Assembly (NCBI GenBank): GCA_020350205.1
Contig: CP070707.1
Span: forward strand, 3,450,276-3,505,624
Reading direction: 5' to 3'
DNA length: 55,349 bases
Source: a bacterium
GTDB taxonomy: Bacteria; Calditrichota; Calditrichia; RBG-13-44-9
Shown in pieces: positions 8,232-16,788 of the stretch; the first letter of the stretch is position 1, and every line of letters begins with the position of its first letter. The translations under genes were made by a program, and so were the position numbers. The notes below the pieces were generated by a model. That model ran no database searches and was not told the origin of the DNA. It saw nothing but the letters and a program-made list of their open reading frames with translations.

Positions 8232-9980
8232 TTAGTACGATGCCGGATAGATATGCCGAATCCGTTGGTCACGATAACCAAAGTTCAAGGAAATCCTAAA
8301 AGATAGCAGGTTTTCCCATTCCTGAGGTTCAAATTTCATCCGGCGATAGTGAAATTCTAGAAACAGATTACGGACGATCTCGTAGTGTACTGACGCCCCA
8401 TAAGTCTGTTGTGATTTGCGGACACCATCAAGGAAGATAACTTCCGGGGAATCTCCTGATTCCCAGGGATGATCTGGATCTCCGCCCACATTCCGGTCAG
8501 CGGGATTAGATCCATGACGATAATGTTCATATTCAATTGCTGCCATCAAAAATTTTGAAAATCGCTGGCGAAACCTGAGAAATATTTGATCAGAGTTAGG
8601 TCCGATATAATGACCCAGTACAGTATCATAGTGTTTATATTTGTTATAATCGTAATAGGAATGACTGTATACGTAAGGTTTTACCCGGCCGTATTCCGCC
8701 AACAAATCTGCATTTTTGAAAAAGAGCGGATTTACCAAAAAGGTGCCTGCCTGGTATCCGAATTTATTTCCATACCATTTTGTACCCAGTTTTGTGGTGG
8801 TGATATCATCGATGAACCACTCTCCAAAGATTTTTGCACCGGGCCACATTCGCCACTCAAAATCTACTCCCAATACCCCATTGTCCCGATCTCCATAGTA
8901 ATGTTCAACCGATTTAAAAAAGCTGATGGGATTTAGGTAACCCAGTTGTAAGGAACGGTCCCCATACACCACACCCTCACTCAGCCCGATTTGGATACCC
9001 TTTCCCACATCCAATTCCAGTCTATTTCCGGACCAGTACTGGTCAATATGAGGTTGGCTTTTAATACTAACACGTCCTTCAGGTGATATGTATTGTAAAA
9101 AGGCCGTGAGATGGGTAAACTTAAAACGCCAGTATTTAACCATAAATTTTATCTGATCATAGACAGTGGAATTTGTTGACAACATAAGGTTTCCGTTATG
9201 ACCCACCCCCCACTGGTTAAATTCCCGGCCATAAGACAGATAAAAATATTTATAGCTGAAACTGAGATAAGCGACATTTTCATCAAACTCAAACTTTCCA
9301 TTATCTCTGCGCGTTAAATAAGGCCATCCGGATTCTTCCCAGACCTCGAAGGGTAATTTAATACCCTCCCACCTCTCATCAGTGAGGTGATTATCGGTCA
9401 GATCAAAATAGAATCCGAAATAAGATCCCAGATTGCCGTAAAAATTGAGTCCATTGCTGATGTGGATTAGTTCATATCTACCGGTTTCTTCATCCATCCT
9501 TTGCTGTGAACTGTAACTTAAGATTGGATCGATATAAAGATTGAACTCTTTATGATTTATAGACACAAAATTGCGATAATTCCGATAGAGCAGCTGGTTG
9601 AGAAATTTCAGTGGGGTTTTCCTGAATAAAAAGTACAGCCGCGGTCGCCATAATTCATATTGATTTGATTTTTGAAATCGGGTATCTCTCTGTAATTCTT
9701 CCTCAAATTCATGGGTCAGGTAGTAGAGTTGGTCGACATCCACACCGCTGAATTTTTCAGGAGCTTTCACATAAGTTTGCCAGACTTCAGACACATACTG
9801 GGCCATTTCCTGGCGGGTAAAGGGTTTGGTATTGTTGAACACAGTCTGAATGTATCCCTGAATTTCCCAGCGTTCCACTGCATCGTAGGCCCAATGTGAG
9901 AGCGGAACAGATACCGTTTGGCTGAAAGAAACGGTTGCTAGAATCAAGATCAGAATCAGTGAGGACGCATACCTTTGCAT
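8232..9980 (-). CDS. Wzi-like capsule assembly family outer-membrane protein
   Basis: A 582-residue exported protein with a signal peptide at 1-20. Residues about 24-70 (PLSHWAYDAVERWEIQGYI ... FTRQEMAQYV) look like a single S-layer-homology-type module. The rest is rich in Tyr, Trp and Phe in alternating strands, as in an outer-membrane barrel, and resembles the Wzi family that anchors capsule at the surface. Segments such as LGYLNPISFFKSVEHYYGDRDN and GVLGVDFEWRMWPG are characteristic. The closing residues PASY are not a standard barrel signature. It starts 29 bases after hutI on the same strand, so cotranscription with the HIT and hutI genes is possible though functionally unexplained. No capsule synthesis gene is in the window. 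Confidence 0.75.
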   Translation of the reverse strand: MQRYASSLILILILATVSFSQTVSVPLSHWAYDAVERWEIQGYIQTVFNNTKPFTRQEMAQYVSEVWQTYVKAPEKFSGVDVDQLYYLTHEFEEELQRDTRFQKSNQYELWRPRLYFLFRKTPLKFLNQLLYRNYRNFVSINHKEFNLYIDPILSYSSQQRMDEETGRYELIHISNGLNFYGNLGSYFGFYFDLTDNHLTDERWEGIKLPFEVWEESGWPYLTRRDNGKFEFDENVAYLSFSYKYFYLSYGREFNQWGVGHNGNLMLSTNSTVYDQIKFMVKYWRFKFTHLTAFLQYISPEGRVSIKSQPHIDQYWSGNRLELDVGKGIQIGLSEGVVYGDRSLQLGYLNPISFFKSVEHYYGDRDNGVLGVDFEWRMWPGAKIFGEWFIDDITTTKLGTKWYGNKFGYQAGTFLVNPLFFKNADLLAEYGRVKPYVYSHSYYDYNKYKHYDTVLGHYIGPNSDQIFLRFRQRFSKFLMAAIEYEHYRHGSNPADRNVGGDPDHPWESGDSPEVIFLDGVRKSQQTYGASVHYEIVRNLFLEFHYRRMKFEPQEWENLLSFRISLNFGYRDQRIRHIYPASY

Positions 9981-10009
9981 AAATAGCCCGTGATTATTTC
10001 ACTTCCTAC

Positions 10010-11245
10010 TTAATTTTGACGATGATGAATCACTTCTCCATGGCGGATGACCATCTTGACATGATTCATACCATAATGATACGGAATATATTGATAATTA
10101 GGAACCTGCTGGAGTACAATATCTGCTTTTTTCCCTACTTCCAGGCTGCCCAATTGTTTGAGTCTATCAATGGCCCCCGCACTGTGGAGTGTGGAAGCCC
10201 AGATCGTTTCTGCCGGGGTCATCTTCATCTGGGTGCATGCTAATGAGAGGATCAGATTCATGTTCTGGGTAAAGGAGCTTCCTGGATTATAATCAGTCGC
10301 CAGTGCTACCTTGACTCCGTGCCGAATCATTTTACGGGCAGGTGCATAATGCTCTTTCCCTAGGAAAAATGCAGTTCCGGGTAATAAAACAGCTGTAACC
10401 CCGGAATCCCTCATGGCCTTTATTCCCTTATCAGAAACTTTTAGCAGATGATCTGCTGAAATTGCACCCATTTTTGCAGCCAGTTCAGCTCCTCCTAATG
10501 GGGAGAGTTCATCAGCATGTAATTTCAATTTCAGGTCATGATCTTTGGCTGCCTGAAGAATTTTCTCACTTTCGGGAATACTGAATACATTTTTCTCTGT
10601 GAAGACATCACAAAATTCTGCCAGATTTTCTTCCGCCACAGCGGGGATCATCTCCTTAATGATAAGCTCAATGTAATCTTCGCGTTTATCTCGAAACTCA
10701 TCCGGGACTTCATGAGCTCCCAGGAAAGTCGGGACGATGGTGATGGGCAGATTTTCACTGATTTTCTTCAGAATACGCAGGCTTTTTAATTCATCCTCCA
10801 GGGAGAGTCCATAACCGCTTTTTGCTTCGATGGTAGTGGTACCATATTCAATAAATTGTGAAATCCTCTGATACGTCAATTCAACCAGCTGCTGGAAGGA
10901 AGCTTTTCGAAAGGCCCGAACACTGTTCCGGATACCGCCGCCCTGCGCTGCAATCTCCTCATATGATTTACCCAGGATGCGCATTTCGAATTCTTCTTCG
11001 CGGGTTTTATAAAATACGGGATGAGTGTGCGGATCCACAAAGCCGGGCAGAGCCCAGCAGTTTTGTCCATGAATTTCCGTCGCATCAGGATACTGCTGCT
11101 TCAGTACATCGGCGGAATCGATCGCGGCAATCTGAGTCCCGTTGATTATAATCGCAACATTCTCCCGGATATCCAATTCGTTGAAAATCAAGTCACTCCG
11201 TGGGGTAACAATGCCTTTTAAATGCGTGAGAATCTTGGGATTCAT
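10010..11245 (-). CDS. hutI: Imidazolonepropionase
   Basis: A 411-residue amidohydrolase that opens 4-imidazolone-5-propionate to N-formimino-L-glutamate, the third step of histidine breakdown. The metal-binding pair H73 and H75 is in GFVDPHTHPVF. Further family motifs are KSGYGL, LKLHADEL, SADHLLK and ALATDYNPGSSF, the last carrying the metal-binding Asp. Length and motif order match HutI. The other hut genes (H, U, G or F) are not in this window. Its ATG overlaps the stop of the upstream HIT gene in an ATGA arrangement, so translation is probably coupled. Confidence 0.95.
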   Translation of the reverse strand: MNPKILTHLKGIVTPRSDLIFNELDIRENVAIIINGTQIAAIDSADVLKQQYPDATEIHGQNCWALPGFVDPHTHPVFYKTREEEFEMRILGKSYEEIAAQGGGIRNSVRAFRKASFQQLVELTYQRISQFIEYGTTTIEAKSGYGLSLEDELKSLRILKKISENLPITIVPTFLGAHEVPDEFRDKREDYIELIIKEMIPAVAEENLAEFCDVFTEKNVFSIPESEKILQAAKDHDLKLKLHADELSPLGGAELAAKMGAISADHLLKVSDKGIKAMRDSGVTAVLLPGTAFFLGKEHYAPARKMIRHGVKVALATDYNPGSSFTQNMNLILSLACTQMKMTPAETIWASTLHSAGAIDRLKQLGSLEVGKKADIVLQQVPNYQYIPYHYGMNHVKMVIRHGEVIHHRQN

Positions 11246-11748
11246 TTAAAATCCTTGGCCAGTTTTTTAACTGTTTTCGCTAGCTTTTGATACGATTTAT
11301 CCAGCGCTTCGGAAATGACTTTGGTGTTTGAAATGACCGGCATAAAATTGGTATCCCCATTCCAGCGCGGTACAACATGAAAATGAATATGATCCTCCAC
11401 ACCTGCACCTGCAACTCTTCCCAGATTCATACCGATGTTAAACCCATGGGGAATCATGTCTTTCTGTAGTACCTGTATTGATAACTGTACCAGGTGGAAC
11501 AGATCTGCTTTTTCATCTGTCTCAAGGTCGCTAATATCACCAGAATGACGGTAAGGCACCACCATAAGATGTCCATTATTGTAAGGATACCGGTTCATAA
11601 TAATAAATGCATCCTCACTCCGATATAGTATCAGATTTTTTCGATCTCTTTTTTGCTTCAGGCGATGACAAAAAATACAGGGTTCAGAAATGCCTTGCTT
11701 TTCTTTAAGTATGTATTCCATGCGCCAGGGGGCCCAAAGGTTTTCCAT
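11242..11748 (-). CDS. HIT-family nucleotide hydrolase or phosphorylase
   Basis: A 168-residue histidine-triad protein. The triad H120, H122 and H124 is in EDHIHFHVVPRW, and C24-IF-C27 near the N-terminus is the zinc-type pair seen in many bacterial HIT proteins. The length and the LWAPWRMEYI opening place it with the Ap4A phosphorylase/hydrolase-like branch, which acts on dinucleoside polyphosphates or adenylated compounds; the exact substrate cannot be read. It lies upstream of hutI with a 4-base overlap. A TTGACA on the minus strand lies shortly upstream, but I could not find a good -10 partner. Confidence 0.9.
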   Translation of the reverse strand: MENLWAPWRMEYILKEKQGISEPCIFCHRLKQKRDRKNLILYRSEDAFIIMNRYPYNNGHLMVVPYRHSGDISDLETDEKADLFHLVQLSIQVLQKDMIPHGFNIGMNLGRVAGAGVEDHIHFHVVPRWNGDTNFMPVISNTKVISEALDKSYQKLAKTVKKLAKDFK

Positions 11749-11810
11749 TGTTGATCCTAAAATTTAATAAGTTATGAAAATGAGAAAGTAAAATAAATAA
11801 TTGTCAACTA

Positions 11811-11843
11811 AAAAAAAAGCCCTATGGAATTTCTCCACAGGGC
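11811..11843 (-). terminator. Rho-independent terminator of the EF-G-like gene
   Basis: On the minus strand, GCCCTGTGGA and TCCATAGGGC form a 10-bp stem with one mismatch around a 5-base loop, followed by eight or more U residues. It lies 23 bases past the stop of the EF-G-like gene. Confidence 0.88.
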
Positions 11844-11865
11844 CTCTTTAAGTAAGTTTCCTGTT

Positions 11866-13941
11866 TTAGTGTTGTTCTTCTTTTTCCTTTTTGGCCTGTT
11901 CGATGATTTTTTGGGCCATTTCATGTGGAACTTCTTCATAATGGGAGAATTTTTGGGTGAAAATACCCCTTCCCTGCGTCATTGAACGGAGCGTGGTTGA
12001 ATATTTGTGTAGCTCTGCCAGAGGAACCTTGGCCTTGATAACCTGGAAACTTCCCTCTGAATCCATTCCGGAGATCTTACCTCGCTTACTGGATATGTCT
12101 CCCATTACATCACCCATATATTCTTCCGGAACCTTTACCTCTATGTTATAGATGGGTTCCAGCAAAACTGGTTTGGCTTGCGTGAATCCCTCTTTAAAAG
12201 CCGCCTTTCCGGCGATCTGGAAAGCGATGTCGCTGGAGTCCACTGGATGCATTTTCCCGTCATAAAAATCAACTTTTAAGTCAACCACCCGATAACCGGC
12301 TATGATTCCTTCCTCGCAGGCTGCATTTACTCCCTTTTCCACTGAGGTTACATACACGCGATCAACATTCTGACCCACCAGAGAGTTGGTAAACAGAAGG
12401 CCCTCTCCCCTTGGTTGTGGTTCGATTCGCATCCATACTTCGGCAAACTGACCGGCACCACCGCTCTGTTTTTTATGGCGATATTTACCGTCTGATTTTC
12501 CTTTTATGGTTTCCCGATATGGAATTTTGGGATCTTTAATGTTGACTTCTACTCCAAATTTTTGTTTCAATCTTTTGACAATAATGTCCAGATGCAATTC
12601 TCCCTGTCCAGCAATGATAGTCTGCTTAAGCTCGGGATCGAAACGAATAATAAAGGAAGGATCTTCCTCGTGAAGCGCGTGGAATCCGGAGGAAATTTTT
12701 CCTTCATCTCCCTTGGATTTTGGGGAAAAAGCTAGCATGACCAGAGGTTCAGGTAATTCAGGTTTGGGGAGTTGAAATGGTTTGGATTTGGTACAGAGCG
12801 TATCACCGGTGTGGGTTCCTTTCAGTTTTACCAGCGCCCCGATATCTCCAGCATGCAACTGATCTACATTTTGTTTGTTTTTACCGGAAAGGTCAAAGAT
12901 CTGTCCCACTCTTTCAGTCGATCCCTGGGTTGAATTAAGAACTTCGTCTCCACTCTTGAGGATGCCTGAAAAAACCCTGACGAAAGAGAGTTCACCTACA
13001 TGAGCCTCCGATACCGTTTTAAAAATGGATGCGGTCAGAGGTTCGTTGTCGGACGGTTTCCTTTCGCTGTCATCAGTAGATTTGAAAGCCGGCATATCGG
13101 TCGGTGCCGGACTGTAATCAACTATAAAATCAAGTAGACTGGAAACACCCACATTATGGGTTGCTGAGGTACAAAAAATTGGAAATAACTTGCGATTGAG
13201 AAATCCCTTTTTAAATCCAGTTTTGAACTCTTCATCAGAGAGTTCACCCACTTCAAAAAATTTCTCCAGTAAAGCATCGTCGCTCTCTGCGACTGCTTCA
13301 ATCAGCTGGGTTCTTAATTCATCCGCGCGTCCTTTTAGATCTGCCGGGATTTCCTCCTGAGTAGATTTACCAGTTTGATCCTGCGGATAGGTGACCATTT
13401 TCATTTTAAAGAGATCAACAATTTTGTAAAAATTGTGACCGGTTTCGACCGGAAATTGCGCCAGCATAATATTGTGGCCGAATCTTTCCTTCATGCGGTT
13501 GACAATGTCATCAAAATTAATGTTTTCACGGTCAAGTTTATTCAGAATAAAAGTGACCGGTTTCTGATACTTTTCCGCCAGACTCCATATCTGTTCACTT
13601 CCCACTTCAATCCCGGAAGAAGCCGAAATAAGAAGTAGAACATTCTCCACGCAACTCAGTCCGTTAATCACATCGCCGAAAAAGTCAAAAAAACCAGGAT
13701 TGTCGATGATATTTATTTTATGTTTGTTCCATTCTGCATGAAGCAGGGAGGTACTGATAGAAATCTGACGCTCGATTTCATCTTCATTGTAATCTGAAAT
13801 GGTATTTCCCTGTTCTACGCTTCCCAAACGGGTGGTTGCACCCATGGTGTAAAGCATGGCTTCTACCAGCGAGGTTTTTCCGGAACCACCGTGGGAGCCG
13901 GTTCCAATATTTCTAATATTCTCACCTGAATAATTTTTCAA
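11866..13941 (-). CDS. EF-G-like translation GTPase (EF-G2 type)
   Basis: A 691-residue translational GTPase with the five-domain layout of EF-G. It is clearly not the main EF-G. The P-loop is GSHGGSGKT (15-23) rather than AHIDAGKT. The G3 motif is DNPGF (80-84), with Phe84 where EF-G and EF-Tu carry the His that activates the water for GTP hydrolysis. NKLDRE provides G4. Such EF-G2 paralogues in other bacteria are reported to be slow or inactive in ribosome-triggered hydrolysis; the effect here is inferred. The start is TTG at 13941 behind a perfect AAGGAGG, and the gene has its own promoter and terminator. No ribosomal protein gene is nearby. Confidence 0.9.
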   Translation of the reverse strand: MKNYSGENIRNIGTGSHGGSGKTSLVEAMLYTMGATTRLGSVEQGNTISDYNEDEIERQISISTSLLHAEWNKHKINIIDNPGFFDFFGDVINGLSCVENVLLLISASSGIEVGSEQIWSLAEKYQKPVTFILNKLDRENINFDDIVNRMKERFGHNIMLAQFPVETGHNFYKIVDLFKMKMVTYPQDQTGKSTQEEIPADLKGRADELRTQLIEAVAESDDALLEKFFEVGELSDEEFKTGFKKGFLNRKLFPIFCTSATHNVGVSSLLDFIVDYSPAPTDMPAFKSTDDSERKPSDNEPLTASIFKTVSEAHVGELSFVRVFSGILKSGDEVLNSTQGSTERVGQIFDLSGKNKQNVDQLHAGDIGALVKLKGTHTGDTLCTKSKPFQLPKPELPEPLVMLAFSPKSKGDEGKISSGFHALHEEDPSFIIRFDPELKQTIIAGQGELHLDIIVKRLKQKFGVEVNIKDPKIPYRETIKGKSDGKYRHKKQSGGAGQFAEVWMRIEPQPRGEGLLFTNSLVGQNVDRVYVTSVEKGVNAACEEGIIAGYRVVDLKVDFYDGKMHPVDSSDIAFQIAGKAAFKEGFTQAKPVLLEPIYNIEVKVPEEYMGDVMGDISSKRGKISGMDSEGSFQVIKAKVPLAELHKYSTTLRSMTQGRGIFTQKFSHYEEVPHEMAQKIIEQAKKEKEEQH

Positions 13942-14013
13942 AGGTATCCTCCTTATCGTACTTTCTCAATATAAAACGAATGGAATTAACTCATCAACAA
14001 AAGACAGACCTCG

Positions 14014-14042
14014 AATATAATAAACCATGAAATTGCTGTCAA
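14014..14042 (-). promoter_or_regulatory. Predicted sigma70-type promoter of the EF-G-like gene
   Basis: On the minus strand, a perfect -35 TTGACA (14037-14042), a 17-base spacer and -10 TATATT (14014-14019). It lies about 70 bases before the TTG start and gives a short leader with a strong ribosome site. Confidence 0.7.
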
Positions 14043-14200
14043 GCGCTTTGTAATAGGGAAAAAATCCCCCTTCAAACTCGATCCATTAATTGATTTATCA
14101 CCCTATTCCTGATAAATTTATCGATCCTAATTCCAACCTGAGCAAACCTTTGCTTTCTACATTAGAATGTATTAAAATTAGCGTTTGTCAAGGAGACGCT

Positions 14201-16765
14201 ATGTTTCAATCCGGAAGATCGGGATTCTTCCTTTTCTGGTTTGTTCTCATGTTCATTTCGTTCCTGTCTGGACAGGAGCAAATGGTATTTTTTTCTCAAT
14301 CGGAACAGCTGATCGGTGAACAAGAAAGATTTTTTACCCGACAGTTGAGCCCTGCTCGATCGATGCTGCTGTTAAACGGAACCTATGATTTGTTAGATGG
14401 AGAATCCCGGATTCGATTAGGGCAAATAACGATGCCCTCCGTATTTCACCACTCGCGCTCCCTGATTTTCCAAAAAATTTTTCCAAAACAGGAAAACCCT
14501 GATTCACGGTATTTTCTTTACCTGGAAAGATTGGTAGGATCTATACGGATTTCGATCAATGACCAGTTACTTTATGAAGGAAGCCGTAATTTTCAACCCC
14601 TCCTAATTTCTGTCCCGTCTGATTTAGTAACACGTCAAAGTAATACGCTTGCCATTTATGTGACTCCCTGGCGGGGATTAAAAAATCAATTACCGGCATG
14701 GATTCCTATAAATATGCCCCGGGTGGATCATGGTTCGAGTGGGGCGATATATTTAAGCATGATGCCGGAAACTGCCATAACGGGGCTTGACTATCGTACC
14801 TACTCCCGAAATGAGAGCGGAATTATTGAGGGAGAATTTATGATTTCTTCCTCTACGACTCACCTCTCCAATATCCAAATAACGGTACAAATATTTCAGA
14901 AAAATCAATTGTTAGGTACTTTTCCCATCGGAACGAACCTTGACTCAAGCTTAAGTCAACAACGGATACCTTTCAAAATCATACTTCAACCCCGCTCAGT
15001 CTGGTCTCCGGAGAATCCGGGTTATTATCGCATGATGATAAATATTTCTAAAGATAACAGGATCATAGATCAATATTCCAGTCGGGTGGCATTTCGCGAT
15101 ATCGAGATACGTAATAATAGGCTGTATTTAAATAATGAACCATTTTCCTGGAAAGGTATAAACTACGTTTATCAAGACTCGAGAGGTGTGAGCTTGTTCG
15201 ATAGGAGACTGGTGATAGCAGACCTCCAGAAACTGAAATCCAGGGGTTTTAATTTGATCCGAATTCCCTATTTCCCGCAATCGGAACGTTTTTATGATTT
15301 GACGGATTCTCTGGGAATTTTGTGCCTGCAGGATCTTCCGCTGCCTCTGCTCGCTGATTACCTCTTTACTGACAGTACCAAGACCACGAACTTGTTCAAT
15401 TATGTGAAACATTTTAAAAAATTAATTGGCCCTCATCCCTCGGTAATCGCCGTAGGATTGAATAATTTTTACCTGGATAATACTTCAGTTGGAAGTGCCA
15501 TGCTGGATTCCCTTGCCCGTCTTGCTGAGTCCGACGGGGAGTGGCTCAGTTATATCAGCCATTTTGATCAGGTTGCTTTACAGAAATCATCGGCACAGTT
15601 TGGTATTCTGGAAATCCTTGAACGCCCGTTGCCATGGGAAAAATTCGATGAGGATTTCGATAGTGAGGGTATGCCGTATCCATTAATTTTATCCGCTTTA
15701 TCCCTACCGCTATCTTTACCGTTTGATACTTCTCAAGTTTCAGCAAACCTTTTACCTCTGCAGAAAATGTATATGAAATTATTGGAGTATCCGGCAAAAG
15801 AAAAATTAGTTGGCCAATTATTTTACACTTATTCAGACTATATCTTGGAGACACCCTCTCTGCAATCAGGAACAATAGCAGACAATGAATACCAGACATA
15901 TCCTCAGGGATTATGGAGCAAAGACCGGAAGATTAAACCTTTAGCTGAATCGATTCTTAAGGGCAACTGGATTCCTCAGGAGGGGGACCCCAGATCTACT
16001 ATCCAGAAGGAAATTCATACCTATCTCTTTCTAATTATCGGAATTGTTAACCTGTTTATTTTCCTGTTTCTTTATCGTTCGTTTATGGAATTTCGCAAGA
16101 ATATTTTCAGATCCCTCCGCAAGCCGCATGGATTCTTTGTTGAACTCCTGGAACGACGAATAATCAGTTATGAACAGAGTTTTTACCTGATCCTGGTGAT
16201 TTCCGTTAACGCAGCAGTGATGCTGGGAGGCATTATTTACTTCTTCAGAAATAATCTTCTCATGGATTACCTGATCTCCTTAATTTTACCTCAGGCTATT
16301 GCCAAACAGTATGCGATCCATATCATCTGGAAACCCTATCTGCTGATCCCTGCGATTGTTGGTCTCATCATTATTACGTTTCTATTTTTAACCATAATTA
16401 TCCAGCTTTTTTCATTTTTCAGAAGACCTCGGATCAGACTTAGACAAGCGGTGGCAACAAGTACCTGGGCAGCCTCACCGTTCTTACTGCTCTTGCCTTT
16501 CGGAATGTTTTTTTATAACCTTTTACTGGTTATGAAATCCTATTGGATTTTGGGGATTGCTCTATTATATTTTCACGTTTGGTATGTAATCAGATGGTTA
16601 AATGGTGCCCGCGTGATGACTATTTCGTCCTACCTGCGGGTTATTGTATTTTCGCTTTTTCTTGGGATTTTCTTGGGAGCTGGTATCTATTTCCTCTTTT
16701 ACCATGATCTAACCTTGACCGTTCACCTGAAAATGCTGATACAAATTTTAACCGAACATATTTAA
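14201..16765 (+). CDS. GH2-like fold protein fused to a C-terminal membrane domain
   Basis: An 854-residue protein with a signal peptide (about 1-24). An N-terminal jelly-roll and an Ig-like segment of glycoside hydrolase family 2 type follow (SVWSPENPGYY, NNEPFSWKGINY). Next comes a barrel-like region with LQKLKSRGFNLIRIPYFP and DSLGILCLQDLP. Where GH2 enzymes have the Asn-Glu acid/base pair, this protein has N421-N422, so it is probably not an active glycosidase. From about residue 608 there are five or six membrane helices, which resemble Yip1-like integral domains. The ATG at 14201 has AAGGAGA just upstream; earlier in-frame codons lack one. A weak promoter (-10 TAAAAT at 14173-14178) is possible. 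It ends 23 bases before smc. Role unknown; perhaps envelope glycan binding. Confidence 0.7.
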   Translation: MFQSGRSGFFLFWFVLMFISFLSGQEQMVFFSQSEQLIGEQERFFTRQLSPARSMLLLNGTYDLLDGESRIRLGQITMPSVFHHSRSLIFQKIFPKQENPDSRYFLYLERLVGSIRISINDQLLYEGSRNFQPLLISVPSDLVTRQSNTLAIYVTPWRGLKNQLPAWIPINMPRVDHGSSGAIYLSMMPETAITGLDYRTYSRNESGIIEGEFMISSSTTHLSNIQITVQIFQKNQLLGTFPIGTNLDSSLSQQRIPFKIILQPRSVWSPENPGYYRMMINISKDNRIIDQYSSRVAFRDIEIRNNRLYLNNEPFSWKGINYVYQDSRGVSLFDRRLVIADLQKLKSRGFNLIRIPYFPQSERFYDLTDSLGILCLQDLPLPLLADYLFTDSTKTTNLFNYVKHFKKLIGPHPSVIAVGLNNFYLDNTSVGSAMLDSLARLAESDGEWLSYISHFDQVALQKSSAQFGILEILERPLPWEKFDEDFDSEGMPYPLILSALSLPLSLPFDTSQVSANLLPLQKMYMKLLEYPAKEKLVGQLFYTYSDYILETPSLQSGTIADNEYQTYPQGLWSKDRKIKPLAESILKGNWIPQEGDPRSTIQKEIHTYLFLIIGIVNLFIFLFLYRSFMEFRKNIFRSLRKPHGFFVELLERRIISYEQSFYLILVISVNAAVMLGGIIYFFRNNLLMDYLISLILPQAIAKQYAIHIIWKPYLLIPAIVGLIIITFLFLTIIIQLFSFFRRPRIRLRQAVATSTWAASPFLLLLPFGMFFYNLLLVMKSYWILGIALLYFHVWYVIRWLNGARVMTISSYLRVIVFSLFLGIFLGAGIYFLFYHDLTLTVHLKMLIQILTEHI

Positions 16766-16788
16766 GAAATTAATACGAACTTTGCCGA

